Positions 22,736 to 34,555 of a stretch of DNA of 64,000 nucleotides are shown piece by piece (within the stretch, counting starts at the first letter, position 1; the number at the start of each line of letters is the position of its first letter). The notes below the pieces were generated by a model, which was given only the letters and a program-made list of their open reading frames with translations, was not told the DNA's origin and searched no databases. Made by a program: the position numbers and the translations under genes. The stretch covers positions 22,706,682-22,770,681 of the forward strand of contig CM055831.1 in NCBI GenBank assembly GCA_029582265.1, in the 5' to 3' direction. The stretch is from Zoroaster sp. YZ-2022. Taxonomy: Eukaryota > Echinodermata > Asteroidea > Forcipulatida > Zoroasteridae.

Positions 22736-24647
22736 TGCCGAGGGCTTTCAGATGATCCCTGATCCAACACATACGAACTACCAAATCTGATTGTGAAAAA
22801 CGATTTCCGCACAGAGACCTCATCATGCTAAAATTTCAAATTGACAAACGAAAGGCGTATACTCATTAGTTATTGGTTGGCCCGGCAACTGCGCTTTGCG
22901 TATCTTGATGTTAATTGATCAAATGGTGTACAATAATTATGTCATATTGTAAGTATAAGGGCAAACCACTACGTCATAGTCAAGGTAACAGCTATACAAA
23001 TCTGTAAATATTCAAAAAGTTCAGATTCCGCAATAGAAATTGTTGTTGGATTTCCAGCAAGGGTCTAAAGAAAAACACAAGCTGCCAGTTACAGTACGAT
23101 CAAGTTTTGTCTTCCGAACGTGTACGAGGTTGCAACTCGCAACCTTCACTCATGGCGGATGTTCTTTGAAACGATCAAAATATGATCAAAACTGACCTAT
23201 TGATATACTGTAAGCATTGGTTATTAATAAACTTGCCATTTTAGCTTGTGTTCCGAATTTCTAGTGTAGGTCAATCGCTGATCTTCAATCCGATTCCACT
23301 CGTGTACAGACGTACGTAGACTCACTTGCGGCCGAGTCTCTTTCCCTAAGATCGTCCTCTCCTCTCCTGATTTTGTGTCAACCATAGGAATGTCCATAAT
23401 TATGTAGTAATTGTTAAACCAGGTCTATTTAAATCCCACCAAGGCTGACATTTTGATTGGATTTCGGTCCAAATTCAGTTAAACTGTTTTTCATATACTA
23501 TTGTTGGAACTCCCAATTCTCAATCAATGAGACATCTTATAATAATCATGTACTAAACATCCGGTTTGTATAGCTCTTGGCTGTAGATATAGCTCACTGA
23601 TCTTTATTATCCTCACACAAACCGTGCTTAACTTTTGCACGTGCATTTCTTTGTACGTGTATTTCTATGTGAATTCCTAATACAGACCAGCGATTCAGCT
23701 GAGCAAAGTGACAAACAGCGCCCCCACCCGCATTTCGCTGGATAAAGACTGAGGATACTGGATCTGGACTCACGCGTTAAGAACACACTTTCGTACAGAT
23801 TGTCCTCTATAACAGTGTAGGCTATATGTGACAACCCCATAGGAGTGGGGTTTGTAAAGAAAAAGTTAAGCAAGTTAATCACCCTTCAATTCGCACCTTC
23901 ACCCAAGGTTTGTTTGAAGGCGAATGAATCTCGCTCGGTAGCCAACACAGCGTGAGGTCACTGCCTGTAATTCAATGCAATGCATGTGTGTGTGTGTGTG
24001 AGTTGGTTTTGTGTATAAGAGTGTGCAGTGTATATATTTATGTTAAAGGATATAGAGTCATGTGCATGCTCAGATGAAAATCCTATAGGAAAGAAAGAAC
24101 AGTGAATCCATCCCGGACCCTGTTATACTGTTAATTAAAATAATATAATCCTCCTAAATAATAATAAATCAATCCTTGAAAAGAAAACTAACATAATAAC
24201 ATTCATTTTATCATGGAGGAATGTTCTCTTCCTTCCTCCGTGATTTTACATAGTGTATATTGTTCCAGATAAGTACATATAAGTGTTGTAGCGGGGTAAG
24301 CTGCACAGATTTGTTTTGGTCGCATATTTCAAATGAAACGGTGAATTTGCGGAAAAGGGGGTTCAGAGAAAAAGAAAGATTTCCCTAAAGTTTGAAGACT
24401 AAAAGCGATTTCAGTTAATTTGTTTCCTGATTTCCTTTTCCTTTTTTTATTATTTATATTTTAAAGAAAGTTACAGTTGCTTTAGAACCCATCTATTAAA
24501 GCACTGGCTCTTACTTGGCTGTGAACACTCATTTTTATGGGGTATACTATAGACGCATATTTTGGAAATGCAACACAAATATGTAGGCGTGAAAGAAAAA
24601 AGTGCAGATCCTTTCTTGTATTTTAGTCATTTGAAACGTATTGAAAT
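22736..24647. other. Intergenic DNA; no gene seen
   Basis: 22736-22800 resembles 16660-16740 and 23155-23345 resembles 8860-9060, the far end of the duplication family. A short GT run is at 23986-24002. No coding signal otherwise. Confidence 0.55.
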
Positions 24648-24783
24648 AAGTCACAATGAGGGTTGCGCTCAGATGATTTGCAAAAAGCATAGCTAGCTTT
24701 CAAACTGCAACTGGACGGATGAATAACTTTGAATATGTCTGTTTTTTAATAGAATATGCAAAACGCAACCCTCATTGTGACTT
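24648..24783. mobile_element. 136-bp MITE-like element with perfect inverted ends
   Basis: A perfect 20-bp inverted repeat, AAGTCACAATGAGGGTTGCG, bounds a 136-bp AT-rich segment. No coding capacity. The family is not recognised and no clear target duplication is seen. Confidence 0.7.
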
Positions 24784-25870
24784 AATTCGTTCATTCGGTT
24801 TTGAAGGACCCTAAACTTGAAAAGGAGATGTTTTATATACTACTTTTAACACATAGGGTGTCAATCATCCTGTGTACCAATTTGCTGCAAAATATCTTAC
24901 CCCAATATCGAGATATATAGGTATCAATGATGCAACTTGGAGGAAAAAAGAGGGCGTGGCTGTATTATTCAGGGGGTAATAGCTCGGAAACGAGATAAAA
25001 AAGTGTGTGTGTGTTCATTACTCCCATTGAGAATGCTGAAAATAGAATAAGCAAAATCTGACAACCTCTAGGTGAGTCGGCACGGAACAAACCATTCGGT
25101 ATAGTTATTGCACATATGCCACGTACAATCATGTACACAAAATCTTGGTTATTATTTTCCTCCACTCTTGCGTATGCTTTTCCGATTTCGAGAAAAAAGG
25201 GTTCAGAGCAAGTGACTTTTTACATTTTTCAGTGTAATTTTAATAAACATGACTATTTTGTCGGATTCCTGAGGACCATATCTATTGGAAAGTGGGGTGA
25301 ATCTCAATGCAATGATTGCGTTAGAATATCTGTTTAAATTCGATTTTTATGTGAAAAGACTTAAGGTGCAACATTGGTAATGTTGGCAAAACTGCTTCTA
25401 CGAGTAGGCTTTGCTTACTCTCTTTGATAAAAGTGTCAGCCGTTATGTCGTAAATTGAGAAAATATTGAACATTTTTGGGGTAATGTTACGGTACATAAG
25501 GCACTTTATCTCATAGGCCTAACATGAGGTCAGACTGGCCTACATGTCTGGCACTCCTTCGAACCATTTTCCAGGTCAATTCTGGGCCGCCTATGAACTT
25601 GTACCATAATACTATGAACAAGATTAATACCATGACGACCAGATACCGAAGATACCAGATACCAAAGACCTTTTTTTAGTAAAAAAATATTGTTGAGTGC
25701 CTCAAGAGTCCAATGGGAATCATACATTATTGTGAGTTTACATCCGGACTGTTCAATGAATACGAACAATCTGAATAAATTTGCAATATTTTATTGTAAA
25801 CGACACAATGAAATAAAATTTAACTTTCACAGTTAGTCTGAAAGTTTAGCAACATTTTCTATTATTTTAA
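24784..25870. other. Intergenic DNA; no gene seen
   Basis: Contains one end of the dispersed AAGGTGCAACATTGGTA family at 25370-25390. Short open frames lack any domain pattern. Confidence 0.5.
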
Positions 25871-25962
25871 GCTAAGGCCGAGGGCGTGGCTAAGGCCGAG
25901 GGCGTGGCTAAGGCCGAGGGCGTGGCTAAGGCCGAGGGCGTAGCTAAGGCCAAGGGCGTGGC
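25871..25962. repeat. 18-bp minisatellite
   Basis: Five tandem copies of GCTAAGGCCGAGGGCGTG, GC-rich in an AT-rich neighbourhood; the last copies carry single changes (GTAGCT, GCCAAG). Confidence 0.9.
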
Positions 25963-26142
25963 CACGGACGGGCGATAAAGGACCAAGCCGAATCATTTTG
26001 TCTGAAAATCAGAAAAGCCTATAGACCTCTTTACATCATGTACATTTTGATCCGTGTCGAAATCTACATGGGTCCAATCCGTGTCGACTCCAAAAAGTTT
26101 CAACAAGGTTCAATCCCGAGCGTTCACCCTTGCTACACACGA

Positions 26143-26350
26143 GATCAGCTGATGGGCTTCACGTATAATTTGCTTTTGGACGTCCAACTTTCTTTGTCGC
26201 TCGCGGTGAATGACCCGCATAGCATCGCGAACGGAATTGATCAAAGCTTAGATTCATTCCGTTCGCAATGCTACGCGGGTCATTCACCACGAGCGACAAA
26301 GAAAGTTGGACGTCCAAAAGCAAATTATACGTGTAGCCCATCAGCTGATC
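26143..26350. repeat. Long near-perfect hairpin (95-bp arms, 18-bp loop)
   Basis: 26143-26237 and 26256-26350 are reverse complements with only about four mismatches, separated by 18 bases. The arms contain TTTGCTTTTGGACGTCCAAC, which itself includes TTGGACGTCCAA. It could be a foldback element or the source of a hairpin RNA; no target duplication is obvious. Open frames on both strands here are mirror images of each other and are not genes. Confidence 0.85.
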
Positions 26351-26553
26351 GCCCTGGGTGATCAATATAACTCAGATTCGGCACGATCACTATTTATTTC
26401 TGCCTCAATGGCGTCATGCATATTCATTTACCATACTTTTTGCGTGTACCCACTATTTTAGCAGTGTCCAGCCCCCTTTTGTTTACCTTGGATGCTCGTT
26501 GGTTCTGCATCATCTGTCACAGGTCAATTATGGACTCCGAACTCGGCACCTTT

Positions 26554-26562
26554 GATATAAAG
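26554..26562 (+). promoter_or_regulatory. TATA box of the small secreted peptide gene
   Basis: GATATAAAG lies about 93 nt before the ATG at 26655. This would place the start near 26585, with a 5' leader of about 70 nt. Inferred from spacing only. Confidence 0.4.
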
Positions 26563-26654
26563 CTGCTTTATTACAAGGGCCCAGCCTGCGTGAGCTCATT
26601 CCAATCCACTGATCATTCCAGAAAGGGTGTTATATCTGTGACTGAGATACCAAT

Positions 26655-26784
26655 ATGCTTCGTCTGTTGTGCTTGTCCCTGCTGATGGGTGCGGTCCTTA
26701 CTGACCAACTGGAGATCGCGCGGCTACGTGAACTGCTACGAAATCTGGAAGGTGTCGAACGGACCGACTTGGAGACTCGATCAG
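26655..26784 (+). CDS. Small secreted protein, exon 1 (signal peptide exon)
   Basis: The exon begins ATG CTT CGT and codes a signal peptide MLRLLCLSLLMGAVLT. A charged amphipathic stretch rich in Leu, Arg and Glu follows (DQLEIARLRELLRNLEG), to residue 43. It ends in phase 1 at a good donor, TCAG|GTAACAG. Base composition is clearly more GC-rich than the surroundings, as expected for a real exon. The next in-phase exon with a good acceptor is 28966-29102. I do not recognise the family. Confidence 0.5.
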
Positions 26785-28965
26785 GTAACAGTGAAGTATA
26801 CGCATTCATTAGCTACTAGATATTACATTGCCAACCGAAATAATATGACAAGTGAAGGGGGTTGAGATTCAAATCAGACATTGCATATTCAATACAAATT
26901 TAACTGACCGACTAGCTGAATAAATAACTAAGTGAGTTATGTACACAAAATATCCGTAAATGCATCCATATTTTTATAAGAATCAAGAGAGATGAACAAA
27001 AACCAACCAGTAAAAGTTTCAGCTCATTGAGTTGCGACATGAACCATAGTGAAAATTAATCAGATTTATTTTCATTCGTTTTATGTGGAAAATAACTTAC
27101 GGCCGTGATCCATTTCAAATGTTAAATCACATTTCACGTTTTATTTGTCAGGATTTTCGGTACCATGACCAACTTCACATCAAGTAATTTTGTTGGTTAT
27201 AGTATAGTACCAAATGCGTACAATCCTTTTGAATGGAAGGTGCAACATTGATACTTGAAATCGTACGTTAATTTCAACCATCTAATTTTCACGAAATATA
27301 TAATAATAATAATCTGTGAAAGTTTCATCATAATAGATGCTCATGTTTTTAAGAAAGAGACTAAAAACTGTTTGTTTATATTTGTCCTAACGACAAATAT
27401 ATTTTTTCTCTAAGATAAAGTACTTAAGTAAGACTAATTGCGGTGACACCATGTGAAAGTCTCTATTGAGTAGTAATTAGTTCTGAAAAGAACTGGAGGT
27501 TACAACTCGACGTTTCGATCAGTATGCTCTGATCATCCTCCAGTTCTTTTCAGAACTAATTACTACTCAATAGAGAATTTCACATGGTGTCACCGCAATT
27601 CGTCTTACTTATCCTCTTCACCATCCAAAGTTACAAGTTTTACATATGAAGTACTTAATTCAGACGAAATAAATTTTCATGACGATTGATACTTGTACCA
27701 ACTTAACACCACAATAATTACCAATGTTGTACCTTCCTTTTAAAAGGGAAGGTACGTCATTGGTGACATTATACACAATCTACACCTTTATCTTTTAAGA
27801 ATATAATTTTCTTGAAGCTACCAATTGTTATGCTCCTCCTTTCGTCTTTATCAAAACATACATGGGACATATACATACAATATGGAGTGATTTAATTCCT
27901 ATGTCTATAGCGCAGACGATCCTTTTCTTTGGAGATACGAATACTTAAGACTCGCCGATTGTTTTGACAGTCTTGAGGGGAGGAACTACATGGGACGATA
28001 AGCCAACAATTTGGTATGTATTTTGTGTGAAAACGTCTTAAAATATAAACACGTCAGACCGACTTATAAGGAAAACAAAATACGGATTTTTCTCACAAAA
28101 TATAGCATAATAATTATGTTTGCAGTAGGGATCTCCTCAGATGACCTACATTATATTATGATGAGGTCGCTAACACGTTTCTGAGCAGGGAACATGGAAT
28201 TCATTTTGGTCTCTCAGTATAACAAACGCAATTGGAAACATTTGGAAATCCTTATTGGATTTTCAACTAAATTTCAATTCCATTTCAATTCCACTCCTGC
28301 CAACAAAAATTAATTTTAATCTTGAAAACTCAATGTTTTATTTTGTGGAGCAACCAAATTTAACTCTGTTCTGTTATGAAGGAGGTTTATAAGGGGTGCC
28401 AATTGCCACCCCTTACTTAGTTCGGCTCCTTTTTGGGGAAAAACTGAAAATTGATGTATTAAAAACGACTTATTAATTCAAAACTACGAAATTGTACTTG
28501 AAAAAATGTGATTTTTCCAATCGCGTTTATACCTGTTATCTTTGAATAATTCTCTTTATACATCACTTAATTTACACAAAGAATTGAAACCAAAGATCTC
28601 TCCAATTTATTTAAGTTGTTGCAAAGACCTTTTATCACACTGTATTCATCTTTGTTAAGTCCCCTGCTAGCTGTGCAAGTGACCATACCATTATCTACCT
28701 CTTCCAGCCTAGGTTTGATTACTAATTTGCATTAAAAAGAACCCACAATATGGATGCGCTGATTACTTGTCATTACCTTAGTAATATTGTACAAGGAGAC
28801 ATGTAGCTTGTTCAGTGCCGTTCATCTTCCGTATAGAGCATTTATGTCGTTGTACCTCGTGGATGTTTAATGTTGGAGAATTTACAGACTCTCCACATCC
28901 CCACAAACAAGAACACAATACAGGTTATTTTTTCTTTCCTTGGTCACTACTTCTCTGCTTTCAAG
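26785..28965 (+). other. Intron of the small secreted gene; contains foldback and MITE termini
   Basis: Joins donor GTAACAG at 26785 to acceptor GCTTTCAAG at 28965. It contains the foldback repeat 27425-27613 and paired AAGGTGCAACATTG termini at 27235 and 27737. The splice is a prediction from phase and site quality. Confidence 0.4.
27425..27613. repeat. Foldback element with about 75-bp arms
   Basis: 27425-27499 and 27537-27613 are inverted copies containing GTGACACCATGTGAAA, then TTGAGTAGTAATTAGTTCTG. The central loop carries CGATCAG/CTGATC. Single arms recur at 5841, 29693, 53730 and 63420, so this is two copies of a dispersed element joined head to head. Confidence 0.85.
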
Positions 28966-29102
28966 AAAATATTCAGGCACTAAGGGAGATTTGTAAAAAT
29001 CCTGTAATCATGAAAAATCCTGAGAAATCGCAGATCTGTCGGATTATTAAATCAGTATCCGGATCAGTATGGCCCAGAATCCTGGATTTCAGATCAGTCT
29101 GA
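28966..29102 (+). CDS. Small secreted protein, exon 2 (two-cysteine C-terminus)
   Basis: Read in the phase left by exon 1, this exon codes 45 residues to a TGA at 29100-29102, giving an 88-residue precursor. The mature part has only two cysteines, C53 and C68, 15 residues apart in EICKNPVIMKNPEKSQICR, which suggests a single disulfide ring as in cyclic peptide hormones. There is no dibasic-plus-glycine amidation site at the end. Function unknown. Alternatively the exon continues into the neighbouring gene, but no donor of the needed phase is present. Confidence 0.45.
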
Positions 29103-29112
29103 CCTGAAGTTA

Positions 29113-29263
29113 ATGGACTGTAGTTTTTCGTTGATTGATTCCTCTTACATCCATATTAACAGGTGCTCGGCCAAGTTTAAATTTCACGGGCAACCACCTA
29201 GAATCTATGATGGTCCGTCTGGCAATAGTTATGACGAGCTGATCAACTCTTTAATGTTTAATC
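29113..29263 (+). CDS. ADF-homology/coactosin-like protein, first recognisable exon
   Basis: The frame reads KFKFHGQPPRIYDGPSG then SYDELINSLM and ends in phase 1 at ATC|GTAAGT (29263). The pattern fits the early beta strands of coactosin-type ADF-H domains, which bind filamentous actin. The 5' limit is uncertain: either translation starts at ATG 29113, or an acceptor at ATTAACAG (29161-29162) joins an upstream exon that I could not find. The first helix of the domain is not seen. Confidence 0.5.
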
Positions 29264-29927
29264 GTAAGTATAGTCTGTTAGCATGTATTTTTGTTATCAC
29301 GCAACCATGTACCAACAATGTTTTAACCCCCCCCCCCCACACCTTTCACACTTTATCCGGCCCTGTATAGATCTAATGGGAGACTTTGAAACGTTTTTTG
29401 GCATTGTCAATATCGTGCGCATGGCCAAAATCAAGTACACAATGGGAAAAGAATACCGGTAGGTCTCCTATTAAGACGTCATTGCTATTGGCTTCAAAGC
29501 GGCAATTACACTAGTCGCTCATACAGGTTGCATTTGATCAAATTAGCTCGAAATTATGCATTTTACTATGTTGAAAACAGCCACGAAATTACAAATATCG
29601 TAACACTAAACACCATTTTGACCGTTGATAAAACATTTTAGAAGGGCACCTGATCAAGATGCAAATTTAGGCTAACGAAGATTCTTTTCAGAACTAATTA
29701 CTACTCAATAGAGAATTTCACATGGTGTCACCGCAATTAGTCTTACTTAACGAAGATTACAGCGTGTTGTGCAATGGTCTACAGTTACCATAAACATTTG
29801 CTTACCAGTTTTGCTTCCACTGTGCAGCGTGTTATGGTATTGGCCTTTGTTTGGTCATTGTTTCATTAGTTGTTTTACACCGCGATAGGTCGAAAATCTA
29901 ATGTTTTTTTTGTTTTTGTTTTTGAAG

Positions 29928-30097
29928 CGTACGAACGTGTTTACGTCTTCGTAAGATACGAAACTGGAATCGTGTCAAAGTGGGAGTTGGACCCGAAGCC
30001 GAAGTATGCACTCCTGATGTGGATTGGAAGTAAGGCCACTGAGAAAGAGATTGCGGAAATGAATGCTGGCGAGGTTGAAATCAAGGAGGTTTTCTAC
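29928..30097 (+). CDS. ADF-homology/coactosin-like protein, middle exon
   Basis: The acceptor TTTTTGAAG (29927) and donor TAC|GTATGT (30097) bound 170 nt that are in phase with both neighbours. It codes ERVYVFVRYETG, then KPKYALLMWIG and a helix rich in Lys and Glu, the signature of the ADF-H fold (coactosin family pattern: FVR-tG, then KFALI-WIG). Expected role: cytosolic actin-filament binding. This is the most diagnostic exon of the gene. Confidence 0.72.
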
Positions 30098-30473
30098 GTA
30101 TGTATCTAGCTGTTGTTGTATATGCATCTGTTGTACAGACAATGTAACATATACTGTGGCCAGGGTGTGTGAATTTACATGGGATTTTTCACATTATGTA
30201 CTGTTATCTCCAAATATCATCAAGTAGGCCTATTGAAAAACCTTTCCAATAAATAAGATATGCTAAAAAATCTGATGAAAATGCATTTTCAATATTTTCT
30301 CAAACGACACAACAGCGAGTATAAGCACTTCTGCCAACATTTTCCCTTAAGCCTCTTTTCACATAAATTCGAACGTAACAACCTTGAAAACAAACCCTTT
30401 GATATTTTGCTTATGCACGATCCCGCGTCACACTACTGTCGGATTAATAAACGGTGTTTTTGTTTCGTTTCAG

Positions 30474-30566
30474 GAACTTGACTTGGTGAAGAGATTTAAC
30501 GACATTTCTGAGATAAATCTTGACGACATGGTGGCAGAGATGAAAGCGCTCCCAGACCGAGAGTAA
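30474..30566 (+). CDS. ADF-homology/coactosin-like protein, last exon
   Basis: The acceptor TTTCGTTTCAG (30473) gives a phase-0 exon of 30 codons plus TAA at 30564-30566. It codes LVKRFNDISEINLDDM and ends in ALPDRE. This corresponds to the C-terminal helix of the ADF-H domain. Total protein, if started at 29113, is about 137 residues, close to the usual 140 of coactosin-like proteins. Confidence 0.65.
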   Translation, partial: ELDLVKRFNDISEINLDDMVAEMKALPDRE

Positions 30567-33035
30567 TATAAGTCAGTATGCAGTTTGTTGACCATCAGAC
30601 AAGGAATAAGGACTTACAGTAATGAAATTTTGAACGCGTTTGCATTTGGTGATGTCTCTGTCGTTAAAGCCGGTGTACACTTTTAGTAAAATGCCTATAA
30701 ATCACATACTTAATAATGTCTGTCAATGGATATGTATAACAACCAAACCTTAAATATCTTCTTTTTTTTTCTTTAGGGTCACTAATTTTGAAAGCTTCAG
30801 TACGATTAGTTAGCATGCTGTCTGAAATGCATCCAAAATATTTCACAAACTAAACAAAACCCAACAAAGCCGAGGTTTTCAAATTGTGCTGAACACAAAC
30901 GATGTCGATTAAAATGTATTTGTAATGTTAGTTTATCTTTCTAAAAATAGGACAACCTAATACAAAATTACTTGTAATGATGTTTGATACCATCAACAGT
31001 TTTAACACCAAATGTTTTCCGGTAAATCTGTAATCAATTCAATTTTGAAAATTACCAATAGTGTATAGAGGCTTTGATACAAATTAAGGGTATTTGTTGG
31101 GCCTAAAGATTGATCCGTGTAATATTTCCATGCATGTATTTTAATTTTTTAATGAAACATGGTAGAAGTAGATATTTTTTTGTTTTTAGGGGGATTTGGC
31201 TTACCCACTTCCTCATGACAGAGAAAATAGCAATGCACGTATTTACAGGGAAGGTACAACATTGGTAATTGCCAGATTATCATATTAACGAATTGTTATA
31301 TTAAATCCTGATAACAATGAATGTATAACCGTTTTCAGTCGTTTACTCAAAAACGTCAGCAGCTATAAAGAACCGTGTAAAATGTTAGTAACATTACTTG
31401 AAAACTACGAGGTTGAAATGGACGTACGTTCCCAAATACCAATGTTTTACATTCCCTTTAAATAAAGTATTTATACAAGTTAAAGTTTGGCAGGCTGGGC
31501 TAATTCTAGTTAATTTTAATTGTTTCTGGTACCTTGACGTTTGTTACGTTTACAGTAAAGCATGCTTTATATAGGGCTCTGTAATTCGCACATTTTTTTC
31601 AAAATAATGACTATATATCCATTTTTAAAACGCTGTGTTTTGTTGTTTTACGGTTGCTAGTTTGATGTTATCGTTTGTGTTGTATTCATTAACCTTTTTT
31701 GGTGATTTTGTTTTAGTAAACGAAATATCGAAATCGCAACCACCGTCTTCATGATTGTGTTTCATGTTCCTGTTACCATGACATCTCGGAAACGTAATTT
31801 ACCGGGATTTTTAAGTTCGAGTCCACTCTTGAAATAAGCCAGTGTTTTGGAATAAAATTTACTGCGAACACATTCCTCAAGGCGATCGGCAGAAGCCAGA
31901 GCATGTGTAATCATTCTCTAAATCAAAACACATGGCTCAAGGAAGTATGGTATTTTACCACATCTGGCAGTATCGGAATTTTAGTTCCTGCAGTAAATTT
32001 TGTCCGTGCCAGAAGAAGGATCTTCTATATAAAAAAAATTGTATGTAAAGAATTACCCAGTACATATACAAACATTTCACAAAGATTTTCGAGTTGCTTG
32101 ATAGGATATATAGTACGTTTGTCTTTATGCTGCTAGGTTCTTGGATCGAATCCGATACATTTCACGATTACGGATTATCTTTATTTGAAGTCTAAAATTA
32201 ATTGTTAGCACTCGAATATACATGGGCGCGTGCATATCGACGAAGTACGTGGACTACAGGAGGAAAATCGCTTCCTATCTTGCGTACCTTTCTCACTGTT
32301 AAAACGGCTGATGGCCCACAACTTACGCTGCGTTGTTATATTAAATGTTTAGTGACCTCACTCATTCAGAAAGTCGTTGATGGATTGTCCTGGTGAGCCC
32401 ATGCAACAATAAGTGCAGTATACAATGAGTTATCAATGTTTAACTGATTGACTATACTACCTGATCAGGGCCGTAACGAAAGAGCGGAGTGGCACCCCGA
32501 TTGTTCTCAGTCGGCATTCAGAGCCTCAATTGGCAAATAAATCAATCACATAATCAAACTGAAATACAGAGACTCTCAGCAAAGCAAGTCACTGAAACTT
32601 TGACCTAAAGTTTACTGACCTGAAGCTTTTCAGGGAAGGTTATGGGTTCCGCAGCTATGCCCAAAGATAACCATTAGTTGTGTAAGTGCTGGGTCAAAAA
32701 ACTTCATTTTGTAAAAATCACTCTAGACCGTGACAACAAGTTTTCTACTTCTATTCATATTTTGTTATCTGTGGGTTCCGTCCTCTTGCCCAAAGATAAC
32801 CAATAGTATTTTGGGTACTGTACAGTGATAACCTCATACTTGACTCAGACAATAATAGGCCTATAGTTTTCATTTTTCATTGTCCATTTTCGTGAATCTT
32901 TGAAGGATCAAAAATCAAACGTACAATGACCCCTTACAGATGTTTGACATAAACATCACTGTTAATATGTAAAAGCACATTCAATTTGATTCAATTACAT
33001 TCCTTCAGATAAAAACCGTTTCAAACATCACGCAG
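30567..33035. other. Intergenic DNA; no gene seen
   Basis: AT-rich with short unconserved frames. Holds one complete small MITE (31248-31456). No promoter or exon pattern could be supported. Confidence 0.5.
31248..31456. mobile_element. MITE with GGGAAGGTACAACATTGGTA ends
   Basis: A 209-bp element with inverted ends GGGAAGGTACAACATTGGTA and TACCAATGTTTTACATTCCC. Flanks are TTTA-like on both sides. The same termini occur at 27235/27737, 52482/53230 and 62196/62916, so this is a family with several sizes. Confidence 0.7.
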
Positions 33036-33361
33036 ATTTAGTGCATGATATAAATAGGGATAATGCCTATATCACACATACAGGATTGGATGGGTGTACT
33101 TAGCTCAGGAACTCCTATACTACCTGTTGCACGACTCCGTCGGAGTCCGGGAGTTACCAACCCCACCACATTGACGAACCCAACATGAAGCTAATAATTA
33201 TGACATATTTTACCTGTTTTTGTCCTCACAAAATCGTCTCCGTGAATATTCGTCCCCTTATCTGCTCAGTGTACATCGTAGCCCTCTAGCTGTGAATTTG
33301 CACCCAGTGTCTTGATGATAGCCACTTTGGCGTTGTGTGAGCGTTGTACGTACACTTTAAG
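33036..33361. repeat. Start of GPCR tandem duplication, unit 1
   Basis: 33036-33110 matches 54028-54100 (TTTAGTGCATGATA, GGGATAATGCCTATATCACA). 33182-33361 matches 58358-58522. These are pieces of the same tandem unit that carries the GPCR gene. The match stops at 33361, where a hAT-like CAGTGGCATAGCTG end begins. Confidence 0.75.
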
Positions 33362-33628
33362 CAGTGGCATAGCTGACTATGTTCGCCAGGGGGGGGGGGG
33401 GGGCGAATCGGATCCCAGGGGGCCCACCAATCAATGACACCGACTTCTTAATTGTTATCCGGAAAAAGTGTTAGTGCTGCTATATACCTTCTACATGCAT
33501 ATTAAGCCATTGGATTTTGATTAATCGCGGGTTATAAAAAAATGACTGTACAGATTTTTAGGGCCCCCTCTTTACCTGGGGCCGTGGGCAACTACCCTTT
33601 GGCCCTTATGTAAAAGCGGCCCTGTATA
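33362..33628. mobile_element. hAT-like remnant(s)
   Basis: Starts CAGTGGCATAGCTG after the duplication breakpoint and ends AAGCGGCCCTG at 33625, both hAT-style termini. They do not match each other, so this is probably two elements fused or nested. A long G run is at 33391-33402. Confidence 0.5.
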
Positions 33629-33878
33629 CAGGGCCGGATTTATAAGGGGCCAAAAGGGGCAATTGCCCCGGGCCCCCCTGCCAGAGGGCCCCCAGACTAA
33701 GGACTTCCTTTATAAAAAAAATGTAATAATTATAAAATTAGTTTTATATTTTTTTCGAAGAAATGCGGTTTATCATTCATTTTAGTTCATTTTTTATTTG
33801 TCATGTAATTTAATTTCTATGTCGAGGGGCCCTGAACCTGAAGTGCCCCGGGCCCCTCAAGGTCTAAATCCGGCCCTG
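33629..33878. mobile_element. 250-bp hAT MITE with 8-bp target duplication
   Basis: The inverted ends CAGGGCCGGATTTA and TAAATCCGGCCCTG match perfectly. The flanking direct repeat CCTGTATA (33621-33628 and 33879-33886) is exact. Non-coding. It inserted into the terminal bases of the preceding hAT remnant. Confidence 0.92.
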
Positions 33879-34279
33879 CCTGTATAGTCCTGCCTGCTGG
33901 TGGGCCCGTCAGTCAGTCCCATAAGCATGTGAAAAAAATTCGCATGTGTTAGGGGGGCCCACTTATTCTGTGCAGGATAAGAAAGGCCGCACGGAATTTC
34001 ACTTTGCCATACTGGGAAACCACACACACGCTGAGCACCTATCTTTTTACCGCAGGATAAGAAAGGTTGCACAGCTTGCAACTCTTCCGTAACTGGGAAA
34101 ACAACGCACCCGTGTATGGGCGTCACAGACAGACAACACCGTCCTCTTTTTATAATATAGATGGTTATTGTCGCAAGAAGCCTATACTGTTTTGACCGTT
34201 TGACGTAAGCATTATGATATCGGTTGCTGAGTGATGAAATTAAACTTGATTTGCTTAACCGTTTGTGCCTCAGGTAAAG

Positions 34280-34284
34280 ACATC
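34280..34284. repeat. Left target-site duplication of the Polinton (ACATC)
   Basis: ACATC here and at 50872-50876 flank the element. Removing the element and one copy leaves AAAGACATCAGAGGCTGTCC. This aligns with AAAGATAGCAGAGGCTGTCC at 59923-59942 in the second GPCR unit, the uninterrupted site. Confidence 0.9.
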
Positions 34285-34555
34285 AGTAGTATGACAGATG
34301 CCGGAGGTAATGCACCCCCTATAAAATATCATTTTAACGACCAACTCTCTGTATACCTATAGGGTTTTTTTTATGAATTAAAAAAAACGATTTTTTAAAA
34401 AATATTTAGCAACAGCTAAATCTCCAAAAAACGATATTTTAACAAAAACTCTCTGTATACCTATAGGGGGGTTTGTTAAATTTAAAAACGCGATTTTTTT
34501 TATAAATTTGAAAACTTCACTATGGTCTGGTAACCCCACCAATGATATTTAGCCT

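Noticed and set aside
26038..26365. Open frames on both strands around 26038-26365
   Set aside because: Both arise from the two arms of the same inverted repeat and mirror each other.
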